From an uncultured Oscillospiraceae bacterium (GTDB lineage Bacteria; Bacillota; Clostridia; Oscillospirales; Acutalibacteraceae): a stretch of 64,000 bases of DNA. The notes beneath the pieces are model-generated. The model saw nothing but the letters and a program-made list of their open reading frames with translations. It was not told the DNA's origin and searched no databases. Position 1 is the stretch's first letter; every line of letters starts with the position of its first letter. Positions 9,067 through 16,840 of the stretch are shown here, one piece after another. A program made the translations under genes and the position numbers. The stretch lies in NCBI GenBank assembly GCA_949293315.1, contig CASFCH010000009.1:124001-188000 (forward strand), read 5' to 3'.

Positions 9067-9528
9067 TTAATTCAGCAGATAAATGGCAAAATTCAGATAT
9101 CCCGCAAAGGCAACCCACAAAAGATAGGGCAGCATGAAATATCCGGCCGGCTTGGAGATCCGATAAAACAGGACTGTCGTAATCAAAATCAGAATCCATA
9201 AAATCACAAGCCAGACAAAGGCGAACAGATACTGCGACAGATTGAAAAAGAGAATCGACCACAGAAAATTAAAGAATAGCTGAACGCCGTATACAGTCAA
9301 TGCCGTCCGGCCGGGCTTGCCTGAAACCGCGACCAGATAGGAGGCAATCCCCATCAGGACAAACAGGATCGTCCACACCACTGGAAACAGCCAGCTCGGC
9401 GGAGATAGAGGAGGCTTGTTGATCGTCTCAAAAGATTCCATACCGCTGCGGGTCAGCAGCGCGGAAAGCCCGCCCACAGCAAGCGGTATGGCAAGGCAGG
9501 CGATCAGTTTTTTCCACTGTATTTTCAA
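9067..9528 (-). CDS. tspO: TspO/MBR family membrane protein
   Basis: This protein of about 153 residues has five membrane helices and the marks of the TspO/translocator family: KPPLSPPSWLFPVVWTILF near residues 38-58, NFLWSILFF in helix 3, and LLPYLLWVAFAGYLN-type residues in the last helix (as MLPYLLWVAFAGYLNFAIY). Family members bind porphyrins or sterols and are linked to stress responses; the ligand here is unknown. The start is TTG at 9528, with GGGGTG six bases before it; a GTG at 9537 is also possible. It lies between the ArpU-like gene and the transfer block and is not a usual ICE core gene, so it is probably cargo. Confidence 0.9.
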   Translation of the reverse strand: MKIQWKKLIACLAIPLAVGGLSALLTRSGMESFETINKPPLSPPSWLFPVVWTILFVLMGIASYLVAVSGKPGRTALTVYGVQLFFNFLWSILFFNLSQYLFAFVWLVILWILILITTVLFYRISKPAGYFMLPYLLWVAFAGYLNFAIYLLN

Positions 9529-9570
9529 AATTATCACCCCAAAGCATAGTGTATGATATTTAGGCGTCCA

Positions 9571-10098
9571 TCATTCCGAAGCGGGAAAAAATTGCTCCAA
9601 AAGACTCAGGCTGTCCCTGGATGTATAGCCCCAAAGGACTGACGAAAGAGCCGCAATCGCCTCCTTTTTTCTGCGAAAATAGGTGCGGTAGCTGATATCC
9701 CGAATATGCGGCTGAAGCTGCTCGATGATTTCTTCGGTGTTTTTGTACTCCTGAGGGGAAAGGTAGGTGTAATACAGGATCCAGTAATATGCCTCTCCAT
9801 ACTTGTGCTTGTTCCGCAGCAGGTTGACTGCGTTTTCCATCAGCTTGAGCATTTTATAACTGCGTTCGATGCTCCGGGCGTGTTCCTGAATACCGGTATC
9901 CGCAAAATCCACACCGGCCAGATAGATGGAGTCCAGAAAATCCTCGATGCTGGCGCCGAACTCAATCTGAAAGCGGCGGCGTACCTGCTGTACCGATAGT
10001 TCCAGGCTCCACACCACGTCCCGGTATTTCCTGAGAAGCATCCATGTGTCATGGTACAGCGGATTCTCAGCGGCATCATTGATTGATGTCTGCTTCAT
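9571..10098 (-). CDS. ArpU/RinA-like putative regulator
   Basis: This is a 175-residue soluble helical protein. Its C-terminal part (ISYRTYFRRKKEAIAALSSVLWG, about residues 134-157) resembles the helix-turn-helix of phage late regulators of the ArpU/RinA group and of sigma-like proteins. The start ATG lies within a four-base overlap (ATGA) with the upstream gene and has GGGGGTG before it, so the two are coupled. Control of element genes is plausible but inferred; there is no direct evidence for a binding site. Confidence 0.5.
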   Translation of the reverse strand: MKQTSINDAAENPLYHDTWMLLRKYRDVVWSLELSVQQVRRRFQIEFGASIEDFLDSIYLAGVDFADTGIQEHARSIERSYKMLKLMENAVNLLRNKHKYGEAYYWILYYTYLSPQEYKNTEEIIEQLQPHIRDISYRTYFRRKKEAIAALSSVLWGYTSRDSLSLLEQFFPASE

Positions 10099-11207
10099 TC
10101 TTTCACCCCCTTGCGCAAGGTGATCTTAAACTGGAAAAGTTCGGTGTTTTTCTGCTGACAAGAAATTATAAGCAAATATCGCATTTTTGCTTTTTCCGGA
10201 ATAAAAAGATCTTCCTTGCAGTCGTGGGATAAGGGTAATAACTTATAGACGGATTTATGGCAGAAAATGCACGGAAAGCCTTGTGCAGAGAGGATTTGAC
10301 CGACTTTCTGCGCAATAATCTCCGTGTACGAATCTGAACCGCTATTTTCTGAATTTGAACCGCTAGTTTCATCCACATCTTCATATTCATCGACAGGAAC
10401 AGAAAGGTTAAGGGATAGCGCAACTTCATCCTTGTCTACCAATATGTCCGAAATTTGAAACATCGTGGAGAGATAGTTTTTCAAGTAGAGCGCCGTCCCA
10501 TGCGTACCCGCAAAGGACACGGCGGATATATAGTCAAGCAAAATCAGCTTGCGGACATACCGGCCGGCCGTCGCTTTGGATACGCCCCAACGCTGCGCCA
10601 GTTCGGCGTAACCAAGCAGCGGTTTTCCAGTGCCGTTGCGCAGATAGACCACCGGGCCAACATCTGAACCCTGTACCTGTGTATCGTTATATACCGTGTT
10701 GATCCACAAATCCAGTAGGACGTCCATCTCCGAGCATCGTCCACGGCTGACAAGCTCGGCCGCAACAGATACCGGCAGGAAGAAAAAGCCGCTGTCCTTG
10801 GAACAGGGCGCGTTATAGTCCAACACGCGGTTATGCTTCTGCCAGCCCAGGATTTTGAATTTTACCAGCTTCCCGCGGCCGAGAAGAGAATAGGTGATCA
10901 GGTGGCGCTCCTGTAAATCCTGAAGAATGGAAACCGCCTGATGCTGAAACCGAGTGCGGAACCACTCTGCCATCTCGCTTATCCGGCACAGCCACTCACC
11001 GGGATATATGGTATAGCTGATACCGTCTATGCGCTTGTATGATGTGCGAAAATTTGCATAACTGCAAAGGATGGTGTAATAAAAGAGACCGGAGGTGCCG
11101 CCGATGCGGATATTCCTGTCTGCGATCAGATTTCGTATGAACTGCCGGTAAATCCGACAGCGTGGATAATTTACAATTTGCTTGGTTTCCAGTTGATATT
11201 CTGACAT
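10095..11207 (-). CDS. Putative winged-helix replication or regulatory protein of the ICE
   Basis: This 370-residue protein has two winged-helix-like regions. The first lies at about residues 50-115 (EWLCRISEMAEWF, then SILQDLQERHLITY). The second is near 195-230 (GYAELAQRWGVSKATAGRYV), a clear helix-turn-helix. The C-terminus has a pair of cysteines and histidines (FPCIFCHKSV, then LSHDC), possibly a metal site. Proteins of this layout sit at the end of Clostridia ICEs and are often labelled replication initiator-like, but I cannot prove that. AGGAGG precedes the ATG. Just upstream is a strong hairpin with a T run, so its transcription may be attenuated. Confidence 0.5.
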   Translation of the reverse strand: MSEYQLETKQIVNYPRCRIYRQFIRNLIADRNIRIGGTSGLFYYTILCSYANFRTSYKRIDGISYTIYPGEWLCRISEMAEWFRTRFQHQAVSILQDLQERHLITYSLLGRGKLVKFKILGWQKHNRVLDYNAPCSKDSGFFFLPVSVAAELVSRGRCSEMDVLLDLWINTVYNDTQVQGSDVGPVVYLRNGTGKPLLGYAELAQRWGVSKATAGRYVRKLILLDYISAVSFAGTHGTALYLKNYLSTMFQISDILVDKDEVALSLNLSVPVDEYEDVDETSGSNSENSGSDSYTEIIAQKVGQILSAQGFPCIFCHKSVYKLLPLSHDCKEDLFIPEKAKMRYLLIISCQQKNTELFQFKITLRKGVKE

Positions 11208-11225
11208 GATTTCCTCCTAAAATAG

Positions 11226-11268
11226 AAAAAGCGGTGCGGGCTTCCACCGAAATGAAAGCCCGCACCGC
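11226..11268 (-). terminator. Strong hairpin with T run directly before the winged-helix gene
   Basis: A perfect 13-base stem (GCGGTGCGGGCTT with its complement) and a 12-base loop is followed on the minus strand by five T residues. It then reaches the AGGAGG of the gene starting at 11207. No minus-strand gene is seen upstream, so this could be an attenuator of the downstream gene, or a barrier to read-in at the element's end. Confidence 0.6.
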
Positions 11269-11275
11269 AAATTTG

Positions 11276-11304
11276 TTGAACGCAGAGCCGATTTATGGTA
11301 TACT
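11276..11304 (+). promoter_or_regulatory. Sigma-A promoter candidate pointing out of the element
   Basis: TTGAAC (11276-11281) and TATACT (11299-11304) are separated by 17 bases. No intact element gene follows on the plus strand; the next coding material is the restriction-enzyme pseudogene. Confidence 0.5.
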
Positions 11305-11419
11305 AAGATTAAAGTTTTATCACTCTCCTTTTAGGTTTTCTATCTGTTTTCGGTATACACAGAACAGTTACATGACAAAAAGTACTTGATTCCTGCGACG
11401 TCTGAAACGCCTGATTACG

Positions 11420-11439
11420 GGTACACGAGAGGTACACGA
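11420..11439. repeat. Two direct repeats, possible integrase arm sites
   Basis: GGTACACGA occurs at 11420-11428 and again at 11431-11439, a period of 11 bases or one helical turn. Paired short direct repeats near an element end are typical of arm-type binding sites of tyrosine integrases. The integrase itself is not in the window. Confidence 0.4.
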
Positions 11440-11634
11440 AGCAGGCAAAATCGGTTGAAACAGACCCAAATAGGTGAGATTCAAGACCGAAAAGAGACCA
11501 AAATTAGGGTTAAAACACCTAAGAGAAAATCTTTAAAATGGAATGGGAATAAAACGAAATGCCGTAAAAACTCGGTATTTATGCGGGCTTGCGGTGTTTA
11601 GAGAAGTCTTTTGATAACAGCCATACAATCATCT

Positions 11635-12279
11635 TGGGAAGAAATTGTAAGCAACGAAATCTTCCGCCAAAGAGATAAGTCTAATAGCAACGATATTGGA
11701 TACTTCCACCAGCTAATTTTCCAGTATAAAACTGTCATGTTCCACCAAATGGTGAAGAAGGTGGTTGGGATGTGATTTATGAAAATTTTGAGGGCATCCC
11801 TATTCCAGAAGCTGGAATTGTACATACCGTTTATGTTGAAATGAAAAACAAGCATAACACAATGAACTCTGCTTCGGCTGGTAGAACCTTCATTAAAATG
11901 CAGAATCAGTTGTTAAACGATGACGATTGTGCTTGCTTTTTGGTAGAAGCGATTGCACAGCGTTCTCAAAATATCAAATGGGAAACAACCGTTGATAAGA
12001 AAAAGGTTGGACATAAGCTTATTCGAAGAGTAAGTCTTGACCAATTTTATGCTTTAGTAACAGGGCAAGAAGAGGCTTTTTACCAAATGTGTATGATACT
12101 GCCGTCTGTTATCGAACAAGGTAGTCAAAGAGGTGGAGGGCACAATTGTTCCACATGATACGGTCATTGACGAACTGAGAACTATGGCAAGCGAACAGAA
12201 CATCGAATCAGAAGATTTGGCAATTGCAATGGCTGTGTATATGCTCGGCTTTGGCAGTTATAAGGGATTTTTAAGATAG
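11635..12279 (+). pseudogene. Eco47II-family type II restriction endonuclease, frameshifted
   Basis: Three reading frames together give an Eco47II-type endonuclease. Frame 1 (from 11635) reads WEEIVSNEIFRQ, then IGYFHQ. After a shift near 11735, frame 2 carries HTVYVEMKNKHNTMNS, FLVEAIAQRSQNIKW and IRRVSLDQFYALVTG. After a second shift near 12125, frame 3 reads VVKEVEGTIVPHDTVIDEL and ends GSYKGFLR before TAG at 12277. The ExK-containing segment VEMKNKHNTMNS is the family hallmark. The N-terminus before 11635 cannot be found and may have been lost at the element junction. No cognate methyltransferase is visible. The base composition is much richer in AT than the core genes, which suggests acquisition. 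Confidence 0.85.
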
Positions 12280-12301
12280 TATAAAAGAGAGGGTAAAGCT
12301 A

Positions 12302-13012
12302 ATGTCATTTTTAATTGCAGTTCATGTTAATGAGGGTATAGTACTTGCCAGTGATCGCCGAACAACATACACTAATACTCAAACAGTAGAAGGTAAAGTT
12401 ATTCAGCGTATTGGTATTCATACAACTAACTCGACTGATAAAACTTTTATTTGTCCCAATAAAGCAGGAATATCAACCTGTGGAGATGGTTCCTTATTGG
12501 GGAAACCAATAACGGGGTTTATTCAAGAAATGATTCGTGAGAAAATTTGTGCAGATTGTGAAGTCGCTAATGTGCCGCAAATTATAGTGGATTATTTCAA
12601 TGAATTGCCTCGGGTACCTGACACTCACTTTATTGTAGCTGGATATGATGCAGTTGATTTTGGAAAGCAACAGCTACTTTATAAAGTGAATGTAAAGAGT
12701 AAGGAAATTGAACCAATTGATACATCGGCACAGGGGGCTTTTTGGGATGGGGAAACATTTACTCTCACTCGATTAGTACAAAATGTAGCTGTTAAAATGA
12801 ATGATGGAAAATATATAGATTTGCCATTCGAAGACATATTATGGGGATATTTCACTTTGCAAGATGCAATAGATTTTGCACGTTATGCAGTTGAAACCAC
12901 CATTCAAACTATGCATTTTAAAAATGTAGTAGAAACAGTTGGTGGTGCAGTAGATATTCTTGTAATAACTCCAGATGAAACAAAGTGGTTGCAAAAGGAA
13001 CAACTGTTCTAA
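12302..13012 (+). CDS. Proteasome-fold (Ntn hydrolase-like) protein
   Basis: This is a 236-residue protein. The N-terminus (MSFLIAVHVNEGIVLASDRRTT) follows the pattern of proteasome beta and HslV subunits. If Met1 is removed, Ser2 takes the place of catalytic Thr1. Asp18 and Arg20 match Asp17 and Arg19 of that family, and Lys47 in TDKTFICPNKAGISTCGDG may match Lys33. A Gly-rich CGDG follows at the usual position. The substrate is unknown. GAGGG precedes the ATG. It starts 22 bases after the Eco47II pseudogene, shares its AT-rich composition, and is probably foreign DNA. It is neither a normal HslV (no HslU nearby) nor an actinobacterial proteasome. Confidence 0.6.
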   Translation: MSFLIAVHVNEGIVLASDRRTTYTNTQTVEGKVIQRIGIHTTNSTDKTFICPNKAGISTCGDGSLLGKPITGFIQEMIREKICADCEVANVPQIIVDYFNELPRVPDTHFIVAGYDAVDFGKQQLLYKVNVKSKEIEPIDTSAQGAFWDGETFTLTRLVQNVAVKMNDGKYIDLPFEDILWGYFTLQDAIDFARYAVETTIQTMHFKNVVETVGGAVDILVITPDETKWLQKEQLF

Positions 13013-13233
13013 CTTCATAAAAACACTATTGTTATCCACAGATTTAGAGTTGATGTTACCACTGTTGATAACAAACTGATAGCATTAGCCCGTATAGGCG
13101 GGATAATATGGATACATCAAATAATCAAAAGCACCACGAATACGACAGAGAATAATCTCTAAACAAAATTGATTAGGATTTGTCGAGTGGCTGTAAATAA
13201 AAATTTGAAATGATCCCAGGGGGGCAGTTTACT
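13013..13233. other. Intergenic stretch at the accessory/core junction
   Basis: About 220 AT-rich bases carry no gene. A single TTATCCACA (13032-13040) matches a DnaA box but stands alone. Base composition changes to GC-rich at about 13.2 kb, marking the return to core chromosome. Confidence 0.4.
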
Positions 13234-14220
13234 ATGGAAAAAATCAGAATTGGAATCATCGGATACGGCAATCTGGGCCGCGGTGTGGAATATGCGCTTG
13301 AGAATACGGAGGATATGGTTCTCTGCGGCGTTTTCACCCGGCGCGATCCGAAAAGCCTGAAAGTACGCACGGATGTGCCGGTCTACGCCATTGATCAGGC
13401 CGCCAATATGCGCGACAAGTTCGACGTCATGATCCTGTGCGGCGGCAGCGCCAATGATCTGCCCACGCAGACGGTGCAGTTTGCCAGGGACTTTAACGTG
13501 GTCGACAGCTTCGACACCCATGCCAAGATTCCGGAGCACTTTGCGGCAGTCGATGCCTCAAGCCGGGAGAGCGGCAAAGTTGCGATCATCTCCGCCGGCT
13601 GGGATCCCGGTATGTTCTCCCTCAACCGCCTGTATGGGCAGGCCATCCTGCCCAATGGGTCTGATTATACGTTCTGGGGGCCGGGCGTGAGCCAGGGCCA
13701 CTCCGACGCGATCCGCCGGATCCCCGGCGTACTGGACGCACGTCAGTACACCATCCCGGTGGAGGCGGCTCTTGAGCGTGTCCGCAGCGGTGAACAGCCG
13801 GTACTCACCACCCGTGAAAAGCACACGCGTGAGTGCTATGTCGTCGCTGAGGAGGGCGCTGATCTGGCTGCGATCGAAAACGCGATCAAGACCATGCCCA
13901 ACTACTTTGCCGACTACGATACGACGGTACACTTTATCAGCCAGGAAGAGCTGAATCAAAACCATGCAGGCATTCCCCATGGCGGCGTGGTTTTCCGCAC
14001 CGGGACAACCGGGGAGAACGGCAAGCATAAGCACGTGATTGAGTACCGCCTGAAGCTCGACTCCAATCCGGAGTTTACCACCGGCGTGCTCGCCGCCTGC
14101 GCCCGTGCCGCCTTCCGCCTGAATCAGGAGGGCGTATCCGGCTGCAAGACGCTCTTTGACATCGCCCCGGCCTACCTGCACCCGGCGGACGGCGAGACCC
14201 TGCGCAAGAACCTGCTGTAA
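13234..14220 (+). CDS. ddh: meso-Diaminopimelate D-dehydrogenase
   Basis: This 328-residue enzyme makes meso-diaminopimelate in one step from tetrahydrodipicolinate, ammonia and NADPH, feeding lysine and peptidoglycan synthesis. The N-terminal Rossmann motif is GIIGYGNLGRGVEYAL. The substrate region contains SAGWDPGMFSLNR and WGPGVSQGHSDAIRR, and the C-terminal part has HVIEYRLKLDSNPEFT, all typical of Ddh. The ATG at 13234 was chosen because AGGGGGG lies about nine bases before it; a slightly longer frame begins at 13210. It is the first core gene after the accessory region and is followed by guaA after 28 bases. Confidence 0.95.
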   Translation: MEKIRIGIIGYGNLGRGVEYALENTEDMVLCGVFTRRDPKSLKVRTDVPVYAIDQAANMRDKFDVMILCGGSANDLPTQTVQFARDFNVVDSFDTHAKIPEHFAAVDASSRESGKVAIISAGWDPGMFSLNRLYGQAILPNGSDYTFWGPGVSQGHSDAIRRIPGVLDARQYTIPVEAALERVRSGEQPVLTTREKHTRECYVVAEEGADLAAIENAIKTMPNYFADYDTTVHFISQEELNQNHAGIPHGGVVFRTGTTGENGKHKHVIEYRLKLDSNPEFTTGVLAACARAAFRLNQEGVSGCKTLFDIAPAYLHPADGETLRKNLL

Positions 14221-14248
14221 ATCACGACTGTAAAACGGAGGAATTTCA

Positions 14249-15229
14249 ATGGAACTTTGCAAACGTCCCGATACCATGGAGCGGATCACGACGCCGGCCC
14301 TGGCCGATGCGTTCATTGCCGAGCAGGTGGCCGCCATCCGGAAGCAGGTGGGCGATAAGAAGGTGCTGCTGGCACTGTCCGGCGGTGTGGATTCATCGGT
14401 CGTCGCCGCCCTGTTGATCAAAGCGATCGGCAAGCAGCTTGTGTGCGTCCACGTCAACCACGGCCTCCTGCGCAAGGGGGAGCCGGAGCAGGTGGTCGAG
14501 GTGTTCCGCAATCAGATGGACGCCAACCTGATCTATGTTGACGCCGTCGACCGCTTCCTGGACAAACTCGCCGGTGTGGCGGATCCGGAGCAGAAGCGCA
14601 AGATCATCGGCGCGGAGTTTATCCGCGTCTTCGAGGAGGAGGCCCGCAAGCTTGAGGGCATCAAGTTCCTCGCGCAGGGCACCATCTATCCCGATATCTT
14701 GGAGAGTGACGGCGTCAAGGCGCACCACAATGTCGGCGGTCTGCCGGAGGATCTTCGGTTTGAACTCGTCGAGCCGCTCAAACTCCTCTTTAAGGATGAG
14801 GTCCGCGTTGTCGGCAAGGCGCTCGGCCTGCCGGACGGCATGGTCTACCGTCAGCCGTTCCCCGGCCCCGGCCTCGGCGTGCGCTGCCTGGGCGCGATCA
14901 CCCGTGACCGCCTGGAGTGTGTCCGCGAGTCCGACGCGATCCTGCGTGAGGAGTTCGATCAGAACGGCCTAGCAGGCAAGGTGTGGCAGTACTTCACCGT
15001 GGTGCCGGACTTCAAGTCTGTCGGCGTTACGGATGGCGCGCGTACCTATGCGTACCCGGTCATCATCCGCGCTGTCAACACCAAGGACGCCATGACCGCC
15101 ACCGTGGAGGATGTGCCGTTTGAACTCCTCCAGCATATCACTCGCCGCATCACCAGTGAGGTTCCCGGAGTCAACCGCGTGCTGTATGATCTCACGCCGA
15201 AGCCGAGCGGGACGATTGAGTGGGAGTAA
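14249..15229 (+). CDS. guaA: GMP synthase, ATP-pyrophosphatase subunit only
   Basis: This 326-residue protein converts XMP to GMP by adenylation and amination. The PP-loop SGGVDSSV lies near residues 47-54, the TIYPD and HHNVGGLPE motifs near 148-170, and the C-terminal dimerisation domain ends in [11 protein letters not shown]. Bacterial GuaA is usually about 510-520 residues with an N-terminal class I glutamine amidotransferase. That domain is absent, and the upstream neighbour is ddh, so this is a split form like archaeal GuaAb. The protein must either use free ammonia or receive it from a separate amidotransferase encoded elsewhere. CGGAGGA precedes the ATG. Confidence 0.92.
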   Translation: MELCKRPDTMERITTPALADAFIAEQVAAIRKQVGDKKVLLALSGGVDSSVVAALLIKAIGKQLVCVHVNHGLLRKGEPEQVVEVFRNQMDANLIYVDAVDRFLDKLAGVADPEQKRKIIGAEFIRVFEEEARKLEGIKFLAQGTIYPDILESDGVKAHHNVGGLPEDLRFELVEPLKLLFKDEVRVVGKALGLPDGMVYRQPFPGPGLGVRCLGAITRDRLECVRESDAILREEFDQNGLAGKVWQYFTVVPDFKSVGVTDGARTYAYPVIIRAVNTKDAMTATVEDVPFELLQHITRRITSEVPGVNRVLYDLTPKPSGTIEWE

Positions 15230-15256
15230 ATGAGAGATTCTTGAGGGGTTTGCGGG

Positions 15257-16744
15257 ATGTATAAGATCGGCTTTGATAATGATAAATACTTAAAGATGCA
15301 GTCTGAGCACATTCGGGAGCGCATTGCCTCCTTTGGCGGCAAGCTCTATCTGGAGTTCGGCGGCAAGCTGTTTGACGACTACCATGCCTCCCGTGTGCTG
15401 CCCGGCTTCCACCCGGACAGCAAGATGAAGATGCTGCTCCAGCTTCGGGATCAGGCGGAGATCGTCCTGGTGATCAACGCCAATGATATTGAAAAGAACA
15501 AGGTCCGCGGGGATCTTGGCATCACCTATGATATGGACACGCTCCGGCTGATCGACGTCTTTCGCGCCCGCGGCCTCTTTGTGGGAAGTGTGGTGCTCAC
15601 GCAGTTCAGCAATCAGCCCTCTGCCATCCGGTTTCAGGAGCGGCTGGACAAGCAGGGTGTGCGGACCTACCGCCACTATCCCATTGAGGGGTACCCCTCC
15701 AATGTGGAGTACATCGTGAGCGAGGAGGGGTTTGGCAAAAATGATTTCATCGAGACCTCGCGCTCTCTGGTGGTGATCACCGCCTCCGGCCCCGGCAGCG
15801 GGAAGATGGCCACCTGCCTCTCCCAGCTCTACCATGAGCACCGCCGCGGCGTGAAGGCGGGGTATGCCAAGTTCGAGACCTTCCCGATCTGGAACCTGCC
15901 GCTCAATCACCCGGTCAACATCGCGTATGAGGCGGCTACGGCGGACCTCAACGATGTCAATATGATCGATCCCTGGCACCTGCAGGCGTATGGGGAGACT
16001 ACGGTCAACTACAACCGGGATGTGGAAATTTTCCCGGTGCTCAATGCGATTTTCGAAAAAATCTATGACGAGTCCCCCTATAAGTCCCCCACGGATATGG
16101 GCGTGAATATGGCGGGGAACTGCATTATCGACGACGAAGTGGTCCGGGCGGCCGCGCGCCGGGAAATTATCCGGCGCTACTATACCGCCATGTGCGACGG
16201 CGCCAAGGGAACGCTGCGCGGCGACGAGATCTACAAAACCCAGCTGCTCATGAAGCAGGTGGGCTGCACGGAACAGGACCGCCCGGTGGTCGGGGCGGCG
16301 CTGGCTGTGGAGGAGCGCACGGGTGAACCGGCTTCGGCGATCGAACTGCCGGACGGCCGGATCGTCACCGGGAAGACCTCCTCGCTTTTGGGGGCCTGCT
16401 CGGCCATGCTCCTCAATGCGCTCAAGGCGCTCGCCGGGATTGACGACGGCGTGCTGCTCATCGCCCCACAGGTGATCGAGCCGGTCCAGGAGCTCAAGGT
16501 AAAGCATCTGGGCAACCACAACCCGCGCCTGCACACGGATGAGATCCTGCTGGCGCTCTCCATCTCCGCCGTCTCGGACGAGCGGGCGAAGCTGGCGCTC
16601 GACCAGCTGAAAAATCTCAGCGGGTGCGAGGTCCACTCCACAGTCATCCTCTCCGCAACGGATGAAAATGTCCTGAAAAAGCTCGGGATCAACCTGACCT
16701 GCGAGCCCAAATATCAGACCAAGCGGTTTTACATGAGTCACTGA
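15257..16744 (+). CDS. DUF1846 family protein
   Basis: This 495-residue protein belongs to DUF1846 (UPF0371), conserved in Firmicutes and of unknown function. It is recognised by the N-terminus MYKIGFDNDKYLKMQSEHI, the stretch YLEFGGKLFDDYHASRVLPG, the nucleotide-binding-like ASGPGSGKMATCLSQLYH near residue 180, and MAGNCIIDDEVV near 290. The P-loop-like sequence suggests a nucleotide or phosphate substrate, but no activity is proven. It starts 27 bases after guaA and is followed by a terminator-like hairpin and then pyrG, so it is probably co-transcribed with ddh and guaA. Confidence 0.9.
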   Translation: MYKIGFDNDKYLKMQSEHIRERIASFGGKLYLEFGGKLFDDYHASRVLPGFHPDSKMKMLLQLRDQAEIVLVINANDIEKNKVRGDLGITYDMDTLRLIDVFRARGLFVGSVVLTQFSNQPSAIRFQERLDKQGVRTYRHYPIEGYPSNVEYIVSEEGFGKNDFIETSRSLVVITASGPGSGKMATCLSQLYHEHRRGVKAGYAKFETFPIWNLPLNHPVNIAYEAATADLNDVNMIDPWHLQAYGETTVNYNRDVEIFPVLNAIFEKIYDESPYKSPTDMGVNMAGNCIIDDEVVRAAARREIIRRYYTAMCDGAKGTLRGDEIYKTQLLMKQVGCTEQDRPVVGAALAVEERTGEPASAIELPDGRIVTGKTSSLLGACSAMLLNALKALAGIDDGVLLIAPQVIEPVQELKVKHLGNHNPRLHTDEILLALSISAVSDERAKLALDQLKNLSGCEVHSTVILSATDENVLKKLGINLTCEPKYQTKRFYMSH

Positions 16745-16775
16745 CGGCGTCCCAAGGGGCGCCGTCCCCATTTTT
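16743..16775 (+). terminator. Terminator after the DUF1846 gene
   Basis: GACGGCG and CGCCGTC pair around a CCC/GGG inner stem, and the hairpin is followed by CCCATTTTT. It begins at the DUF1846 stop codon and lies about 65 bases before pyrG, so it may end or attenuate the ddh transcript. Confidence 0.65.
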
Positions 16776-16840
16776 GCCTGAAAGGGAAGAGAAAAGATCA
16801 CATCACCCTATTATCATCAATCTAACAGGAGGATCAAACG

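Larger units (their letters stand above)
1..11600. mobile_element. Right-hand part of an integrative conjugative element (ICE)
   Basis: A run of minus-strand genes matches the transfer module of Firmicutes ICEs: a VirB4-type ATPase with a PrgI domain, a TrbL/VirB6-like membrane protein, a small VirB2/TrbC-like protein, a membrane-anchored cysteine peptidase-like protein, and the ICE-associated families DUF5697 and DUF6100. The left end is outside the window. The right end is inferred near 11.4-11.6 kb, where coding stops, short direct repeats and a dyad appear, and a broken AT-rich gene begins. No integrase, relaxase or VirD4 coupling protein is visible here, so mobility cannot be judged from this window. 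Confidence 0.8.
11208..11634. other. Non-coding end region of the ICE
   Basis: This stretch of about 430 bases has no convincing gene. It holds the hairpin before the winged-helix gene, a plus-strand promoter candidate, two direct copies of GGTACACGA eleven bases apart, and an imperfect dyad at 11562-11585. Base composition falls steadily from GC-rich to AT-rich. I interpret it as the right terminal region of the element. Confidence 0.45.

Noticed and set aside
11386..11601. A 71-codon frame at the ICE end
   Set aside because: It is Lys/Arg/Thr-rich without a clear ribosome site and runs through the direct repeats and dyad.
13032..13040. A perfect DnaA box
   Set aside because: It stands alone with no cluster, no dnaA or dnaN and no AT-rich unwinding element, so it is not an origin.
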